DNA of 64,000 nucleotides from Aedes albopictus (GCF_035046485.1 NC_085138.1:92549266-92613265), one strand, 5' to 3'; shown: positions 12,262 to 24,580, counted from the first letter of the stretch. Notes: generated from the sequence alone by a model not told the origin. Numbers and translations are program-made.

Positions 12262-12625
12262 GTTACTTGATAAGCTACAACTCATAGCGCCGAATGAAGT
12301 ATTCGCCTCCACTGGTCTCGGCCCTGAGCCAATTTAGCCATAGGGGTTCTCTTCATCTGTAAACAACCAACACGCGTGCGTGGCCTTCCACAAAGCTGAC
12401 GGCCCATGTTTCTCTGTTGAGCGTGTCGTTTTTTCGGCATAAGAGCTACGTGCCCAGCCCACCGCAGCCTGTCGGGTTTTATTTTTGCTTCATTATATCC
12501 ATTTCTTTATATACTTGATACAATTCGTAGCTTTATGTTCGAAGACTCCAAGGCTCTCGGATCAACTTCTCTCAACGTCCACGATTGATAACCGTATAAA
12601 GCGACCGAAAGGTTATGGATGGAGC
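12262..12625 (-). pseudogene. 3' fragment of an RTE/JAM1-like retrotransposon
   Basis: Reversed, the sequence contains a YGYQSWTLRE-like block (usual form YGHESWTL), then, after a frame change, DRLRWAGHVALMPKKRH and a QWRRILHSAL-like end. These are the post-polymerase C-terminal landmarks of RTE-like elements in insects (family knowledge). It carries stops and frame shifts and lacks the endonuclease and polymerase core. Its 3' end (GCTACAACTC next to ACTTGATAA) resembles that of the fragment at 25799-26075, so both are 5'-truncated copies of one family. Confidence 0.65.
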
Positions 12626-12984
12626 GTGGTTGATGAGGGCCATCATTAAGAATAGAGATGGGCTCTCTGAAATAGAGGCGGCTGCGCTGCTGCTCTGCAT
12701 CCTCGAAGTCCAACTTTAGCAAGGACCTCAAGCAGGCCCTGTTGAGACTTCGAAAGTCAATGATGGCTGCCAAGCAAGACTAGGTGAAACTCATGGAAAC
12801 TGCAACAGCAGCAAAACCCGTGAAGTCGAAGATTCCAAAGTCTACCCAAGTGTAGGCCTTCGCTTTCGCGGGTGGGTAGCTCTAAAAGTTTGACGGATGC
12901 TAGCAAGGCTAGGAGCTTGTTAACTACGAATGTTTGCAGTAATACTGGTAATTTGGATTCCAATCAGGCGTCCAGAAAAGCTGG
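12626..12984. other. Spacer between the RTE fragment and the repeat tract
   Basis: Moderate GC content, short frames on both strands (for example 12757-12963 minus) with no recognised motif. It may include a further decayed part of the retrotransposon. Confidence 0.3.
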
Positions 12985-14250
12985 AAAAGATTTGTCAGAA
13001 AAGAAGCATTCGACTCTTCCATGAACTCCTTTCGATATTCCTGCAGGAATACGTTCCGAGATTACTCCGAGAATTCCTGCTGAGATTCCCCCCGGATTTC
13101 TTCTTGGGATTTCTCCAGAAATTTCTTCCGCATTCTCTGCAGACATTTATCAAGGATTGTCAAAGGATTTTTTTCTAGGCCCCTACAAAGATTCTTCCAG
13201 GTGTTTATTCAGCATTTTTCAGTCGTTTCAGAGATTCCTTTACTAGTTTCTTCTGAGATTCTTGCGGATCTTTTGGAATGTCTTAATATTTTTTTCTGGA
13301 AACGAGCTATTGGATGCAACACAATAGGAATTCCTATAGGAAGTCTCTACAAAACCGCTGGAATTTTCGTTGAGAAGTTGTTGGGGGAATTTTTAACGGA
13401 AGTATCTTAGGAATTTTAAAGATAATTTATGAGAGAATTCTACTTGCATTTCTTGGAATATTTCCGTAAGAAATTGATAAATAAAGGATTTCCATGTATT
13501 GCAGAATGATCTGCGAGAGTTCCATAACAAACTCTTGCAGAAATCCCATAAAAATTACCTGCAGGAATTGCGGAGAGAGTTTATGGATAAACTCCGGAGT
13601 GCTGGAAGATTACCGGAAAAAAGTTCATGGAGGAGCCCAAAAGGAATTCTTTGACGTAGTCTGGCAAGAAGTTGTTTGAGGGTTCTCGGAAGGATTTTCT
13701 AGATGAACCTCAGTAAAACTCTTGGAGGAATCTCAAAAATCGTGGTGTTATATCAGAAAAAAATATAGAAGAATCACTGGAGAAGATCCTGGACGAGTTT
13801 TAGAATAAATGCCTGGAGAAATCACAGAAAAAAAATCTGAAATATTTCCGGCAGGAATTCCTAAATTAATCCCGGAAGAAACTTCTTTCAAACAGCATAC
13901 ATGTCCCAAAGTTATAAAAAAGGGAGGAGTTTGAGTTTGGTAATTCTAATCCAATGCTAGAATCATTTGGCAATGGCTCGTGTGCAACCAAAAACTTGCG
14001 CTGCCGCGCCGTGACTCTTTTGTGACATGTGTGCTGCTTGGGTTTAAAGAATTTTCGAAGGAACTTTTGGAGCAATCTCGCAAGATATCTCGGTTGAAAT
14101 TCTTGGAGAGATGTCCATAAAAACGGCTGGTAAAAAAAACCCTGAAGAAAACCTAAGGAAACTTCCAGATGATCCCATGTATTAACTCCTGGAGTAAACT
14201 TATGAAGGAATTTCGACTAGATCTTCTACTGGAAATTCCAAAGATTTTTT
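12985..14250. repeat. Degenerate 15-bp-type repeat tract
   Basis: Early part has ATTCCTGCAGGAAT-type units, later part GGAAGAATTCC-type units in the opposite sense. The stretch 13870-14060 is not repetitive and has no recognised feature. Confidence 0.6.
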
Positions 14251-14544
14251 GGAGCACCAGTCTGTTGAGGATAACCCTCTTGAGCACCTACTTGACTACT
14301 GTATCGAGCAAGCATATTGTTCTATATTCCAATGGGTAATCGGGTGGTTTCGCCACCTTAGGCATTTGAACTTGGCTCTGTCGCTCCCAATCCTTTGGGA
14401 TGACTGCCTCGTCCGAACATTTCCGAACATTCCGGAAGTCTTTTATTGGTTTTTCATCACCAGCTCAAGGACGAAGAGATCTTATGAAGGCGTCCAAAGA
14501 CTAAGACCGTAACGCGGGAAGAGCCCCTCGATGATTCTCCTTGC
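14251..14544. other. Short spacer
   Basis: An 87-codon plus-strand frame (14249-14512) shows no recognised motif; nothing else is seen. Confidence 0.3.
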
Positions 14545-14960
14545 ATTTCTGTGGATTCTAAGGGATTTCAGGCGTATCAGGAGATCTCAGGAGTGTTTCA
14601 AGGGGGCCCAGGGGATTTAGGGGGTAACAGGAGGCCTCAGCGGCGTTCAAGGGGGTCTCAGAGTCGTCTCAGGGGGCTTCATGGAGTTCCATGGGGCTCT
14701 AGAGGCGCTTCGGGAATTCTTCAGGGGTTTTCGGGGGCACGATGGACGCTCTCATAGATTTTTGGGGAGTTCCAGGGGGTTTCTGGAGCCTTTCGGGTGA
14801 TTTCGGATGGTATCAGTAGATCTTAGGAAATCTCAGGATTGCTGAAGGGTTTCAGGAGGTCTCAATGACGTGCTAGGGACTCCTAGGGGGTTTTAGGGGA
14901 GTTACGGGAGGCTCCGAAGCGCTTCGAGGAGTATCAGGAGCTTTCCAGGGGGAATATACC
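14545..14960 (+). repeat. G-rich degenerate repeat (TCAGGGG/TTCAAGGGGG units)
   Basis: Imperfect units such as GTCTCAGGGGGCTTC and GGTTTTCGGGGGCACG recur every 15-30 bp. The family is distinct from the TCCTGGAGGAATT repeats. The same family continues at 15490-16080 and occurs in reverse at 16551-17115. Confidence 0.6.
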
Positions 14961-15489
14961 CCAGAATAGTATAAATACGATTGGCATAAGGACATTCGGC
15001 AACAGTATGCTAGGCATAAATCCATTGAGCGTAACCAAGGTTTGGCATGATGAGCGTGTTGGCATGATGGCATAGTATGCCTAACGTCCTTTAAACATAA
15101 CGTTCATTACACGCAAAAAAATCCGTTCCGATATACGTGCACTCCCAGTCACGGCAACGGGAACAAACGGGAACTATGCATAGCAACGATAATAACAATA
15201 AGAAATGTACACCGTGAACTAGATGTCACGGTTTCTAGAACGCCCATACTGACAGCTGGAACTAGTTCCAGTTCACGGTGTATATTTGCTTGTTCTCATA
15301 TTTGCGTTTGTTTGTTCACGTTTATCAGAACGGTTTTCTGAGCGTGTATGCTAGTCGTCTAATATGAGTAATATGACTATCGTATTTATGTATATCGTAC
15401 TTACGCTCAACTTCCTAATGCCTATTATCTTTATACCTAACCTCTTTATGCCTAACCTTATATGCCCATCGTCTGTATAATGTCGCACA
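14961..15489. other. Interrupted block with ATGCCTAA/TAGGCATAA repeats
   Basis: Words like TAGGCATAA, ATGCCTAAC and GGCATGATG recur on both sides of the inserted MITE at 15110-15346. This suggests an older element with subterminal repeats, split by that MITE and lying within the G-rich repeat. Confidence 0.35.
15110..15346. mobile_element. Fold-back MITE with TA target duplication
   Basis: The left end CACGCAAAAAAATCCGTTCC and the reversed right end CACGCTCAGAAAACCGTTCT form imperfect inverted repeats that extend inwards to GTGCACT/GTGAACA. TA flanks both sides (15108-15109, 15347-15348). Length 237 bp, no coding capacity. It contains a second inverted pair around ACACCGTGAACT. Confidence 0.55.
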
Positions 15490-16080
15490 TTATTCTAGGC
15501 AGTCCCAGGCTAGGTCCCAGGGGTATTTTAGGGGGTCTCAACTGCGTGACAAATTATGAAGAACTAGCTATTAAGTTAAAATTCATCAATAAAAAGAGTA
15601 TGAAAAGGGGCATTCCAGAAGGTCGCAAAGGGTTTACGAGGTGGTACCGGGAGGTAACCGAAACGTTTCAGGGGCATTTAAGGGGGCCTCAGATGGTCCT
15701 AGGAGATTTTAGAGAGTTCTAGGGGGTTTAAGAGATGCCGAAAGGAAATCAGAGTTATATCAGGAGATCTCAGGGGCGTTGCAGGGAGTCCCAGGGGACT
15801 TAAGAAGTGTCACAGGGGCCTCAGGGACGCTTAAGGAGATCTCATGGGTGTTTATGGGGATCTCAATAGCAATTCAAGGGGTTTCAGGAACGTTTTAATG
15901 GGTCCTAGGATTTCAGGGATATTCCATGAGGCTCAAAGCACTTCAGGGAGTTTCAGGGGCGTTTTATGACTCAGGGCATTACAGGTTTAAGAGATTTTAA
16001 GTGACAGTCGCAGTGACAAACCCGAGCAGGAATGAAAAAAAGTGATTCCTGGAAGTCTCAAAAGCGCCTTAGAAAGGAAT
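15490..16080 (+). repeat. G-rich degenerate repeat, second block
   Basis: Continues the family of 14545-14960: units such as GATCTCAGGGGCGTT and GGTCCTAGGATTTCAGGG. No coding signal. Confidence 0.6.
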
Positions 16081-16550
16081 GTGATCTTTAGTAATGTATG
16101 CCCAAATGATGGAAAAATATTGAGAGTTCGTAAATTTTCTTTGAAAATAAAAGTGGGGGCAAAAATGGGTCAAAGGAACCGAATATGCTGCACATTGACA
16201 ACAAAGTAAGTTAATAAAAATCTGGTCAAGGTTGATACTACTTATCAATAATATACCATATGATGGATATTAGTTTGAGAATCTAAAAAGTATCAATCCA
16301 CCTTTAAAGTGTTGTAAAAGTGTTTAAACTTGTTTTCAAGTTTTTATCGATGATTAATGAAAAGTTAACTAATTGCTTTAGACCCCAGATTTTGCGACAG
16401 GAACTGCAACTGGCACCTACGAGGATGACACCATAAAATTTTTGATGAAATAATCGCAATATTTGACGAGATATTTCAGATAATGTTTCGACCCAATCTC
16501 GTCCCTCTGATCCATTTGTCACCGCCAATGACAGTACCTCAATAGACTCC
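16081..16550. other. Spacer
   Basis: AT-rich with no recognised gene or repeat. A minus-strand frame of 86 codons (16304-16564) lacks any motif. Confidence 0.35.
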
Positions 16551-17115
16551 TGAAATCCCTCCATAAAAAAACCTTAAACCCCTTGAAACGCCCCTGCAAC
16601 ATTCATGATTCCATTGAAACGCCCTTGAAATCCCCGTAATTTGAAATTCCCTGAAACCTCTTGAAAGACCTTTAACACTAGTAGGATGTTGGGATCAATA
16701 TGACTCAAACAGGCACGCTGAATGTGCACTACGCCATCGTGGTGCGGAAAACCTAACATCTTGGGAGGATTAAAAGGCTCCAGTAACCCCCTGAAACGCT
16801 AACAAAAGCTCATGAAATCTCTCGAAATACTCTTGAAATTCACTGAAACTCCCTGAAATTCTCAAAAATGCTTCCGAAATGCCATGAAATACCCTTGAAA
16901 CCCCTTGTAACGCCCTTCAAAAGCTTCTGAGATCACCTACCGCTTCCCGAATCGCTTTTAAGTCATTGAAACCCTTGTAATACTATAAAAAACACTCCTT
17001 AAGTCACCGTTATCCTATTGAAAAGTCAACGAAACCTGTCAGAACACTCTAAAAAAGCTTATAAAATCCTGATACAACCCCCTAAAATGCCCCTCAAGCC
17101 CCTTGAAACTTCTTT
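16551..17115 (-). repeat. C-rich degenerate repeat, reverse of the 14.5-16.1 kb family
   Basis: Units such as CCTTGAAACGCCCCTG and CCCCTTGTAACGCCCTTC are the reverse complement of the GGGGCGTTTCAGG units upstream. The repeat therefore changes strand between 16.08 and 16.55 kb. Confidence 0.6.
16676..16769. mobile_element. 94-bp piggyBac-type MITE, TTAA flanks
   Basis: TTAA occurs at 16672-16675 and 16770-16773. The left end CACTAGTAGGATGTTGGG and the reversed right end TCCTCCCAAGATGTTAGG are imperfect inverted repeats. It interrupts the C-rich repeat. Confidence 0.5.
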
Positions 17116-18835
17116 GTTTTGGACTGTCAGAGAACTTCCTGGCCCCATCTCAAATTCCCAGAAGCAAGACCTCATCTCGGGAAAAAATGTTTTTCATTAA
17201 AGCCCTGACATAATCTATGCACAAAATTCCTGCTTTTCATGTTCTTTTTAATGTATGCATCCCTAGTCCATGACATAAAAAGAGGCTGCAATGTACAAAG
17301 GGAACGTTTAATAGTAGCGACCACGAGGCCCCGCTAACGCAGTTATGAAAACTCTATACAATTAAACCAATTGCTGCACATGCACCAGTGCAGTTTCGAC
17401 CTTAATTTCATATGTTGCTGTCCAATTCTTCTCCTGTACAAAAGACCTCATTAGCACTCATTATTATGCCTGTCTCTATTTGAGAACCTTCGTCGAGCTC
17501 ACCTCACACGCCCAAATTGTCCGTATCTCGAGCACTGTGAATCGTTAGCGGTCATCTGCCTTCAACCAATTAGGACATATTTAATTTCGCCAATAATGCA
17601 GTCGATTAAAATGACCTTATCCCAAATGGTGTGCCAATTTTTAATACAGTATCCCCTCACCAGCTGTAGAGCAAAAAAAAAAACAAAGATATGTCGTACA
17701 AGTTGGACAACATCCGAACCAGAAAAACAGCATTGTTCTTTCGGGAAGGACCTCTCCAGCAAACTAGATGCAAAACGCGGTTAGACACCGAGAGAGAGTC
17801 ACGTACCCCTAGTTGCAACCTTGTCTCGTTGTTGTTGTGGCCAAGCAAGCAACGATTCGGGACGGGTCGTACCGCAAGCAAGAAAAAAAACCTTTAATTC
17901 AAGCTTCAAATTTACATACAAATTGGATTGTATCGCTTTTTAGGGCGCCGTTTTTTCTCCCATCGCCACAGTAAGTTGGCTAATTTTGGTCGCCGTCCGT
18001 CGTCCTCGTCGTTGGGGACCCTTCCAGAGGAACTTGCAATAATTGGCTTGTTGTCGCTTTCGATTATCGAAGTTGTTCTTTGGATGTCCCTGTAAAATGG
18101 TCACCCGCACAGTGTACCAGTGAGTGCGATTTTCCTGAGAGTATACGCAATGTTGGTTTAAGCGGAGTAGGAGGAGTGGGTTTATCACAATGTCTATAAC
18201 TCGAAGTTCTCTATCGGGTGCCATGTCGCGCCATTTTTTGCCAGCTGACCGTGACTTCGCCCACAGAAACGTCTGAGTCTGACTGTCGTCGTCGTCGTCG
18301 TCGGTCGGACCAACAAAGTTCGGAAGTGAGATGGGCAAAAAAGTTCCATTTCGTTGTCGCACGCTCTGCGTAGAAACAATCGAGATGAAAGTGATGAGAT
18401 AATTGAAATAATTTTCTGGTTGGAACTGGTCGGAAAGGTCCATGGGAGAAAGGGGTGGGGAAATGTGCTATACTGTCTTCTCGGAATGGGACGATTTTGG
18501 TGGTGACACATTCGGAAGTGGAGGCTTTTTCACTGGTGTTGGACAAGATCCGGGAGATAAGCTGGAAACATTTATTGATTTTTTAACGTGATATGGCCGC
18601 TTGGGTAGTTGACATCTAACACAAAGATAAAACAATCCTCCCATGAACCCTCCTTTTGAAAATATCTAGGTCACTGAATTAATCTGGCTATGTTGTGACA
18701 ACAGATAGTCATGCCTACCGAAAGTAAGGTAGACATGTTTGAGCAGACTTCGATAGTTGTAATTGATAAGAAAGAAGTCTACTGGCATTGTTTTACCGCA
18801 GAGTGCTTCAGCGCTTGTGGGAGAAGTTATATGTA
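17116..18835. other. Unique spacer with a short (CGT)n run
   Basis: Frames of up to 167 codons occur on the minus strand at 17940-18546. They overlap each other in different phases and show no domain. A CGT microsatellite of about seven units lies at 18284-18304. Confidence 0.35.
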
Positions 18836-19048
18836 GGGTCTTGTATCATTTGGGCAGGTGTACCTATTTTGGGCACTTGCTGCTATAACTAAGTCAATTT
18901 CAAACAGATTGAATTGAATTTTTGTATAGAGTTCGACACGTACAGTATCTAACGCTGTACAAAAAATCAAATCAATCGGTTTGAAATTGAGTTAGTTATA
19001 GCGGTATGTGCCCAAAATAGGTACACCTGCCCAAATGGTACAAGACCC
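18836..19048. mobile_element. 213-bp palindromic MITE, TA target duplication
   Basis: The two halves are inverted copies of each other: GGGTCTTGTATCATTTGGGC at the left matches the reversed right end GGGTCTTGTACCATTTGGGC, and the similarity runs to the middle. TA lies on both sides (18834-18835, 19049-19050). This fits a Tc1/mariner-mobilised MITE (inference from TA). Confidence 0.7.
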
Positions 19049-19074
19049 TAAGTATCATTTTTTGGCTACAATCA

Positions 19075-19285
19075 GGGTACCGAGCCACTTGGGCAGTGGC
19101 TGGTATTTTAGGCAGTTTTTCGCTATAACTTAGCCAATTCCGAACCAAATGACTTGGAAATTTGTACACGGCTAGATACTATACTTATCTCATCGCGTTC
19201 TAAAAAATGGGTCAATTGGTTCGGAATTGACTGAGTTATAGCAGCAGTAATAAATGCCCAAAACAGCTGGATCCACTTCCCTACG
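19075..19285. mobile_element. Diverged relative of the neighbouring palindromic MITE
   Basis: The inner inverted repeat CGCTATAACTTAGCCAATTC / GCTATAACTCAGTCAATTCC has the same design as 18836-19048 (AACTAAGTCAATTTCAAAC). The ends are degraded, with no clear TA duplication. Confidence 0.45.
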
Positions 19286-19439
19286 ATATTTTGCGTGTAA
19301 GAGAAGTCTCATTCCTGATATTGGAAATAATTCTTTCGCATCCTTAGTATATGTAAATCGCCTAGATGGTTTTTCCAAGTTTTTCCGCCCATAAGTGCAA
19401 AAAATACTGTGATATTTAATATTTCTTTTCTCCAATCAA

Positions 19440-21364
19440 TATTTCAGAGATTCCTTCAGATATTTGTCCCTGGATTCTAGTAGAAACTTATTCAAGAATT
19501 ACTCCGCAAATTACCCCAGAAATTCCTCTATGGACTCTTTAAAAAAGAACTATCAAATATTTAAACGAAAACGTACTCCGGAGATTTCTTCAGTTTCTTT
19601 CAGGCATTAATTCGGATATGTCACTAGCTTCTCCTCCGGAATTTCTTATCAGATTATTATAAGAAATCTTACATAAATTTCTTCAGAAATTCTTCGAGGG
19701 ATTTTACAAGACATTTAATCTCATTCATGGCTATCTTCAGAAATTCCTCAATGGATTGCTGTAAAAATTAATCCCATTCTTTTAAATTTCTTCCAAAGCA
19801 TCTTCGATGAATTGTTTAAAAAGTTACACTAGAATTTTCTTCAGAATTTCTCCAAGAATGATCTCGAGAGGATCCTCCATATTTCTTCCAAGAATTTCGC
19901 TAGAAATGCTGCCATGGATTTTCTCAGAAATTCTTCCGTAGATTATCTCAGAAACCCGTACGAGAATTCTTTCAGAAAATTATTCACAGATTCCATCTAT
20001 TCTTTCAGAAAATCAAAATTTCAGGATTCCTCCAAAAATTTCTTCGACGATTTTTTTTTAGAAAACCTTCCATTCCTTCAGAAACTCTTCTTGAATTCCC
20101 TAAATTCCTTAAGACATTTTTCCTGTGATTCCTTTATCCTTTTTTCATTAATCAATTGTGAGATTTACCCATAAATTTTTTCGAGGGTTTCGTTTAGAAG
20201 TCATCCACGGATTTTTTTTTCGGATATTGCTCAGAAATAACTTAAGGAATTCGCTCATAAAAATTACCAAGGTTTCCTTCGGAAACTCCTTCAGCTGTGT
20301 CTTCAGAAATTCTACCAGGGATTCTTGGAGGAAGTTTGAGCATGGCTTCCTTCAGATACATCCTCAAGAATTTCTTCAAAATTTCTCCATGAATTATATT
20401 AGGTAGTTTACCATGGGTTTACTATGAAACTCCGCCAGGGAATAATAATGGAAGTTAGGGATTCGCTTAGGAAATCTTTCAGATATTTATCCAGGGATTA
20501 CCTTAGAATTTTTAACATACGCTCTTACCGAAATTCTTTCTTAAACTTTTCCAGTCATATTTTTCCTGAAAATCTTCCAGAGATTCCTTTAGGTATTTCT
20601 TCTAGAAGTCTACCAGATGAGCTTTAGGCATTCTATTAAAACATATTTGCAGCAAAGTTTTCAGAATTTTCTCCATTTCACCATGTTTGTGTCCAAAAAT
20701 ATCTCCGGGGGATTTCCTCTAAGCATAACTCTATGAATTTCTCCACGGACTCTTCAAAAAAAATCTTTCGGAAATTCCTTTAGAAATATCTCAAGGGTTT
20801 TTTATCGATCTTTTTGGCAGCTTACCAAGGTGTTTCTCCAGGTATTCTATAGGAATTCCTTCAGAAATACAATGACAGATTGCTCCAAAAATGCTTTCAG
20901 AAAATTCCTAACGAATTTCACGAATGGATTTTTTCGTGAATTTACCAAAAAATCTCTAAATGAACTATTCTAGAAATCCCACCAATGGATTCCCGATAAG
21001 TTTCTTTAGGAAGTTCTTCATAAATTCCAACTGGCATTTCTTCAAGAATTTTTCTATGATTTCTTCGTATACTCCTCTAGAGATTTATTTAAGCGTGTTC
21101 ACTGAGATTTCCACAGGGATTCTATTGAAACTTCTTTGAAATGGTTTCAAAAGAGACTTTCTCAGAATTTAAGGGATTTCTTCAGGAGTTTCAGCAAGAG
21201 ATTTTAACAAAAGGTCTTCCATAAAGTTTTTCAGGAATTCCTATGAAAATTTCTTTAAAAATCTGACGGAGACTCCATCAGTTATTTCTTGAGAACTCTT
21301 TTAAGGGATTTTAGCAGATACTTTTATCATTTTTTATTTAATTGCTCCTGCAGTTCAACAAATA
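19440..21364 (+). repeat. Degenerate repeat tract (TTCTTCAGAAATTCC type)
   Basis: Long array of drifted units such as ATTTCTTCAGAAATTC. It is one side of a tract that resumes at 22265 after an inserted element. Frames of 67-86 codons are phase products of the repeat. Confidence 0.65.
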
Positions 21365-22264
21365 AGGACTGTATCGGAAATTAACTATAAACGTTCACAA
21401 TTGCCTGAAAAATAATCTGTTCAAAATAAACATAAGTTTATATTTGGAGATACTATATAAATCTTTTAAATAAAGAATGGCAGTTCTGATTTGGACTTTT
21501 AAAAAAGATTGCACATATGTTTTAAAATTTTGGACACCTCCAAAAAATTTGAAATTACGAAAACTGTGAGAAAATATTCAATTTTTCACATATTTTTGCA
21601 CAAATATATTCATTTCGAGAATGTTCATGTTATAGGAAAGTTATTTTTATCAAAAAAAAAAAAAAAAAAAAACCTGTGCAGTTTAGCGCAATTCTTAAAA
21701 ATGAAAAAAGGCAATTTTTTGAGGAACTCCTTTTTTATGCGTCTTCAAAATACGATTACGCAAATAAAAACTAGATAAAGTTGAAAATTCGCATTTTTTT
21801 TTCTATTGGGCATGTATTTAAATTTATTGAAGAGGTAGTTTTATCAGAGAACGGAATTTTATAACCACTGAAGATATTTAAAACAGAGCGTCAAACTTCG
21901 ACCAAAAAGTAGGTGTTTTTTGGGATAGACCATTTTCTACATGTTGGAGGTTTTTTTTATCCAAAATATAAATTTTAAAAGTTGGTATTGAGTGATATGT
22001 TATGTGTACATAACTGCTAGTAATAATCATTATTCTCCAGATTTTTCCCCGTACAAATTTTTTTCGCTATAAATTTTTGGAATGTTAAAAAAATGCATTT
22101 TGTACAGATTGTTATTTTGTGTGGTGTACTCATAGAACTATATTTCCATATTTCTAAACTTAACTATATTTTGAAGACTTCATAGAAGAACCGGAATAAA
22201 AAGACCAACTGTGCTTCGAGATAGAGCATTTTGAATGTTTATAGCTAATTTCCGATACAGTTCT
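21365..22264. mobile_element. 900-bp TIR element, TA target duplication
   Basis: The ends AGGACTGTATCGGAAATTAA and, reversed, AGAACTGTATCGGAAATTAG are long inverted repeats continuing through CTATAAAC(G/A)TTCA. TA flanks are at 21363-21364 and 22265-22266. The interior is very AT-rich and includes an A18-20 run near 21655; the only frame (21509-21778, 89 codons) has no transposase motif. Non-autonomous, Tc1/mariner-like by target site. Confidence 0.7.
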
Positions 22265-23190
22265 TATCTCCTGGAATTCCTTCAGAGACTTTTGCGGGAC
22301 TTGTTTCTGATATTTTTACACGTTTTTTTTTTCGGAAGCTCTTCAAAACATTTCACACAAAATTATGAAAGACTTTTTAAATAAATCTTTGATAGATTTT
22401 TTATAGAAATTCCCGGAAAGGTTGTCTCATGTTGAGATTCTCCTAGTTATACCTTCGATGTTTGCTGAAAAAAATTCATGTACATTTTTTGGAGGGATTC
22501 CTGATCAAACATTTCCTAAGTTATCTAAGGAGCAACTTCTGAATGAATACCTGGCCGAACTTCTGGTAAAACTCCTCAAGATATCTCCCTAATTCTTAGA
22601 AAACAAAAGCATAAGGAAGTTTTGGAAGAACTCTATAATAAATAAATGGCAAATGTCAAAGAAAAACAGCTGGAGTATTTTGTACCGACTTTGCAAACCC
22701 TCTAAGCAGACTCTCTTAAAAAAATCTTGAGTAATTTTTGCAGGAATTGCTGAGCGATTCTTTGAAGAAATTCCTGAAACAGGAAAAATCTGAAAGAGTC
22801 TGAAAAAAGGTCTGAATAAATCATAAGTAATCTTTGGAGAAACTTCTGGAGAAACCCGTGGAGGAATTTTCAGGTGAATATCTTAGAATTTTCCGGATGA
22901 ATATTTTATTAAACACCTGAGAGAATCCCTGAATATACAGAGGAAATTGCAACAATATCTTCTAAAAGAGTTTCAGAAACATTTATGATTTTTAAAGGAA
23001 TAGAAGAATTTCTGAACGAATCTCTGAAAGAATCTCCGAATCTCTGCAATTGCATCTATCAAAGAACCTAGGCTTTCTGGAGAAACCCCTGGAAAATTCC
23101 TAGACAAATGTTTCGGGAAATTTCTAGAAGAACTCTGTAGAAATCGCGAAAAACAAACTACTGGTGCGAGCCTGGAGGAATTCATTCAGA
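22265..23190. repeat. Degenerate repeat tract, continuation
   Basis: Begins TCTCCTGGAATTCCTTCAG and continues the tract cut at 21364; towards 23.0 kb the units read GGAGAAACTTCTGG, in the opposite sense. Confidence 0.6.
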
Positions 23191-23194
23191 AATG

Positions 23195-23758
23195 TTCGAC
23201 AAAACAATAAGAGTACCAGCCATTTTCCATACAAAATGATCAAGTTTGACGACGCTCGGTTTCTTGTGAACCGATTTGGCTGAAATATTGACAGTCGCCA
23301 TGGAGCTACGTGAATTTTGATTTGTATTTAATTGATTGAGTTCTGTTCGCTCCATCAAAAGTTAGAGATATATGAAACAACAAAATAATAGGACCACTTT
23401 CAGGTTGCCATTACTAAAGGGTATATCGGAGTGTCTGAAGATTGAAAATTGATATACACTAAATATAGTACTAAATTTAAGGATACCATTTAAACTTGGG
23501 GACATTTTTTATTTAATTCACTACAAATAACCTTCATCAACATCTGGTGTTTTCGTTTTGTCGCACCGTACATTTGTAACTTTGAAAGTAGTGAACAGAA
23601 CTCAAACAATTGAATACAAATAAAAATTCACGTAAATAAATGTTGGCTGCCAAAATTTCAGCTAAATCGGTTTACTATAGAAACCGAGTACCATATCGTC
23701 AAACTTGGACATTTTGAATGCAATGGGACCGGTAGTCTTATTGTTTTGTCCGACACTG
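23195..23758. mobile_element. Fold-back MITE (CGACAAAACAATAAGA ends)
   Basis: The left end TTCGACAAAACAATAAGAGT faces a right end whose reverse complement is CAGTGTCGGACAAAACAATA. Inverted similarity continues inwards through AAGTTTGACGA, CTCGGTTTC and the ACGTGAATTT region, covering most of its length. TA follows at 23759-23760; the outermost left bases have drifted. Confidence 0.65.
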
Positions 23759-23938
23759 TACAGGTGGGAACACACGGACAAACTGCTGTAGCAACCCTTG
23801 AAGAAATTTCCTAAGGAATCCCATGAAGTATTTCTGACGGAATTTCTGGGAAAGAATAAGGCCGGAACAAATCTCAATTTCTTCTTTTGTCACTTTGCTG
23901 GTTGACTCATCAAGGGGGGGGGGGGAGTTGATAAATAA
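23759..23938. repeat. Degenerate repeat remnant and G-run
   Basis: Units of the GGAATTTCTGGGAAAGAAT type resume briefly, then a run of 12 G occurs at about 23914-23925 beside the next element. Confidence 0.45.
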
Positions 23939-24580
23939 CACTGGTTTACAAAATAAAACGAAAGTCCTGAACTTCTGTCAACGACCAAAGTTTTTGAAGT
24001 AGCAATTTCGAAATCGTGCTTCAAAAAATTCTAAGTAGAGCAGTTTTTTAGTTTTAGCTCAATATTGAGTTTTACAACTTTTAAAAATATGAAATTTAGC
24101 AAAATTCAAATATCTTGCGTTTTGTTCAACAAATTTCAAATCTTTTTCCATAAATTAAAAGCTGAATAGAATACCATTCGGTCATCTGAATGCAGGTTTT
24201 GCGTCAGATTGATGAAATTCAAGATATTGGCGAGTTTTAGGGACGATCTCCTTAAATTTCAGCCAAATTTCCAAAAATATATGAAGAAATGTATTTTTTT
24301 CAATACGAAAAAAACAATCTAAAAATTCTTTCTCAACGTTGATTTGACATATCGTATGTAGGCGAGTTACAGTACAAAATTCAGCTCAATCGGAGCATTG
24401 ATTACGGAGAATGAGATGTGTGAAGTGAGCGACGTTGCTTAAAAATAGAACAAAAATCGATTTCAAACCATCAACTTTGTATGGCAAGTCGAAAAAAATT
24501 CCGCACTACTGTAATTTTTTTCCTTTGCGTTTTCGAACTCAGGGCATAATTATCGAATTCAAAAATGCTGTAAACTAGTG
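23939..24580. mobile_element. 642-bp TIR element with TAA target duplication
   Basis: The left end CACTGGTTTACA and reversed right end CACTAGTTTACA are inverted repeats, flanked by TAA at 23936-23938 and 24581-24583. A 3-bp TAA/TTA duplication is typical of PIF/Harbinger elements (family knowledge). The interior is AT-rich without a transposase. Confidence 0.5.

Noticed and set aside
17940..18546. Overlapping minus-strand frames of 105-167 codons
   Set aside because: Several phases are open over the same GC-richer, trinucleotide-containing patch; no motif supports any of them.
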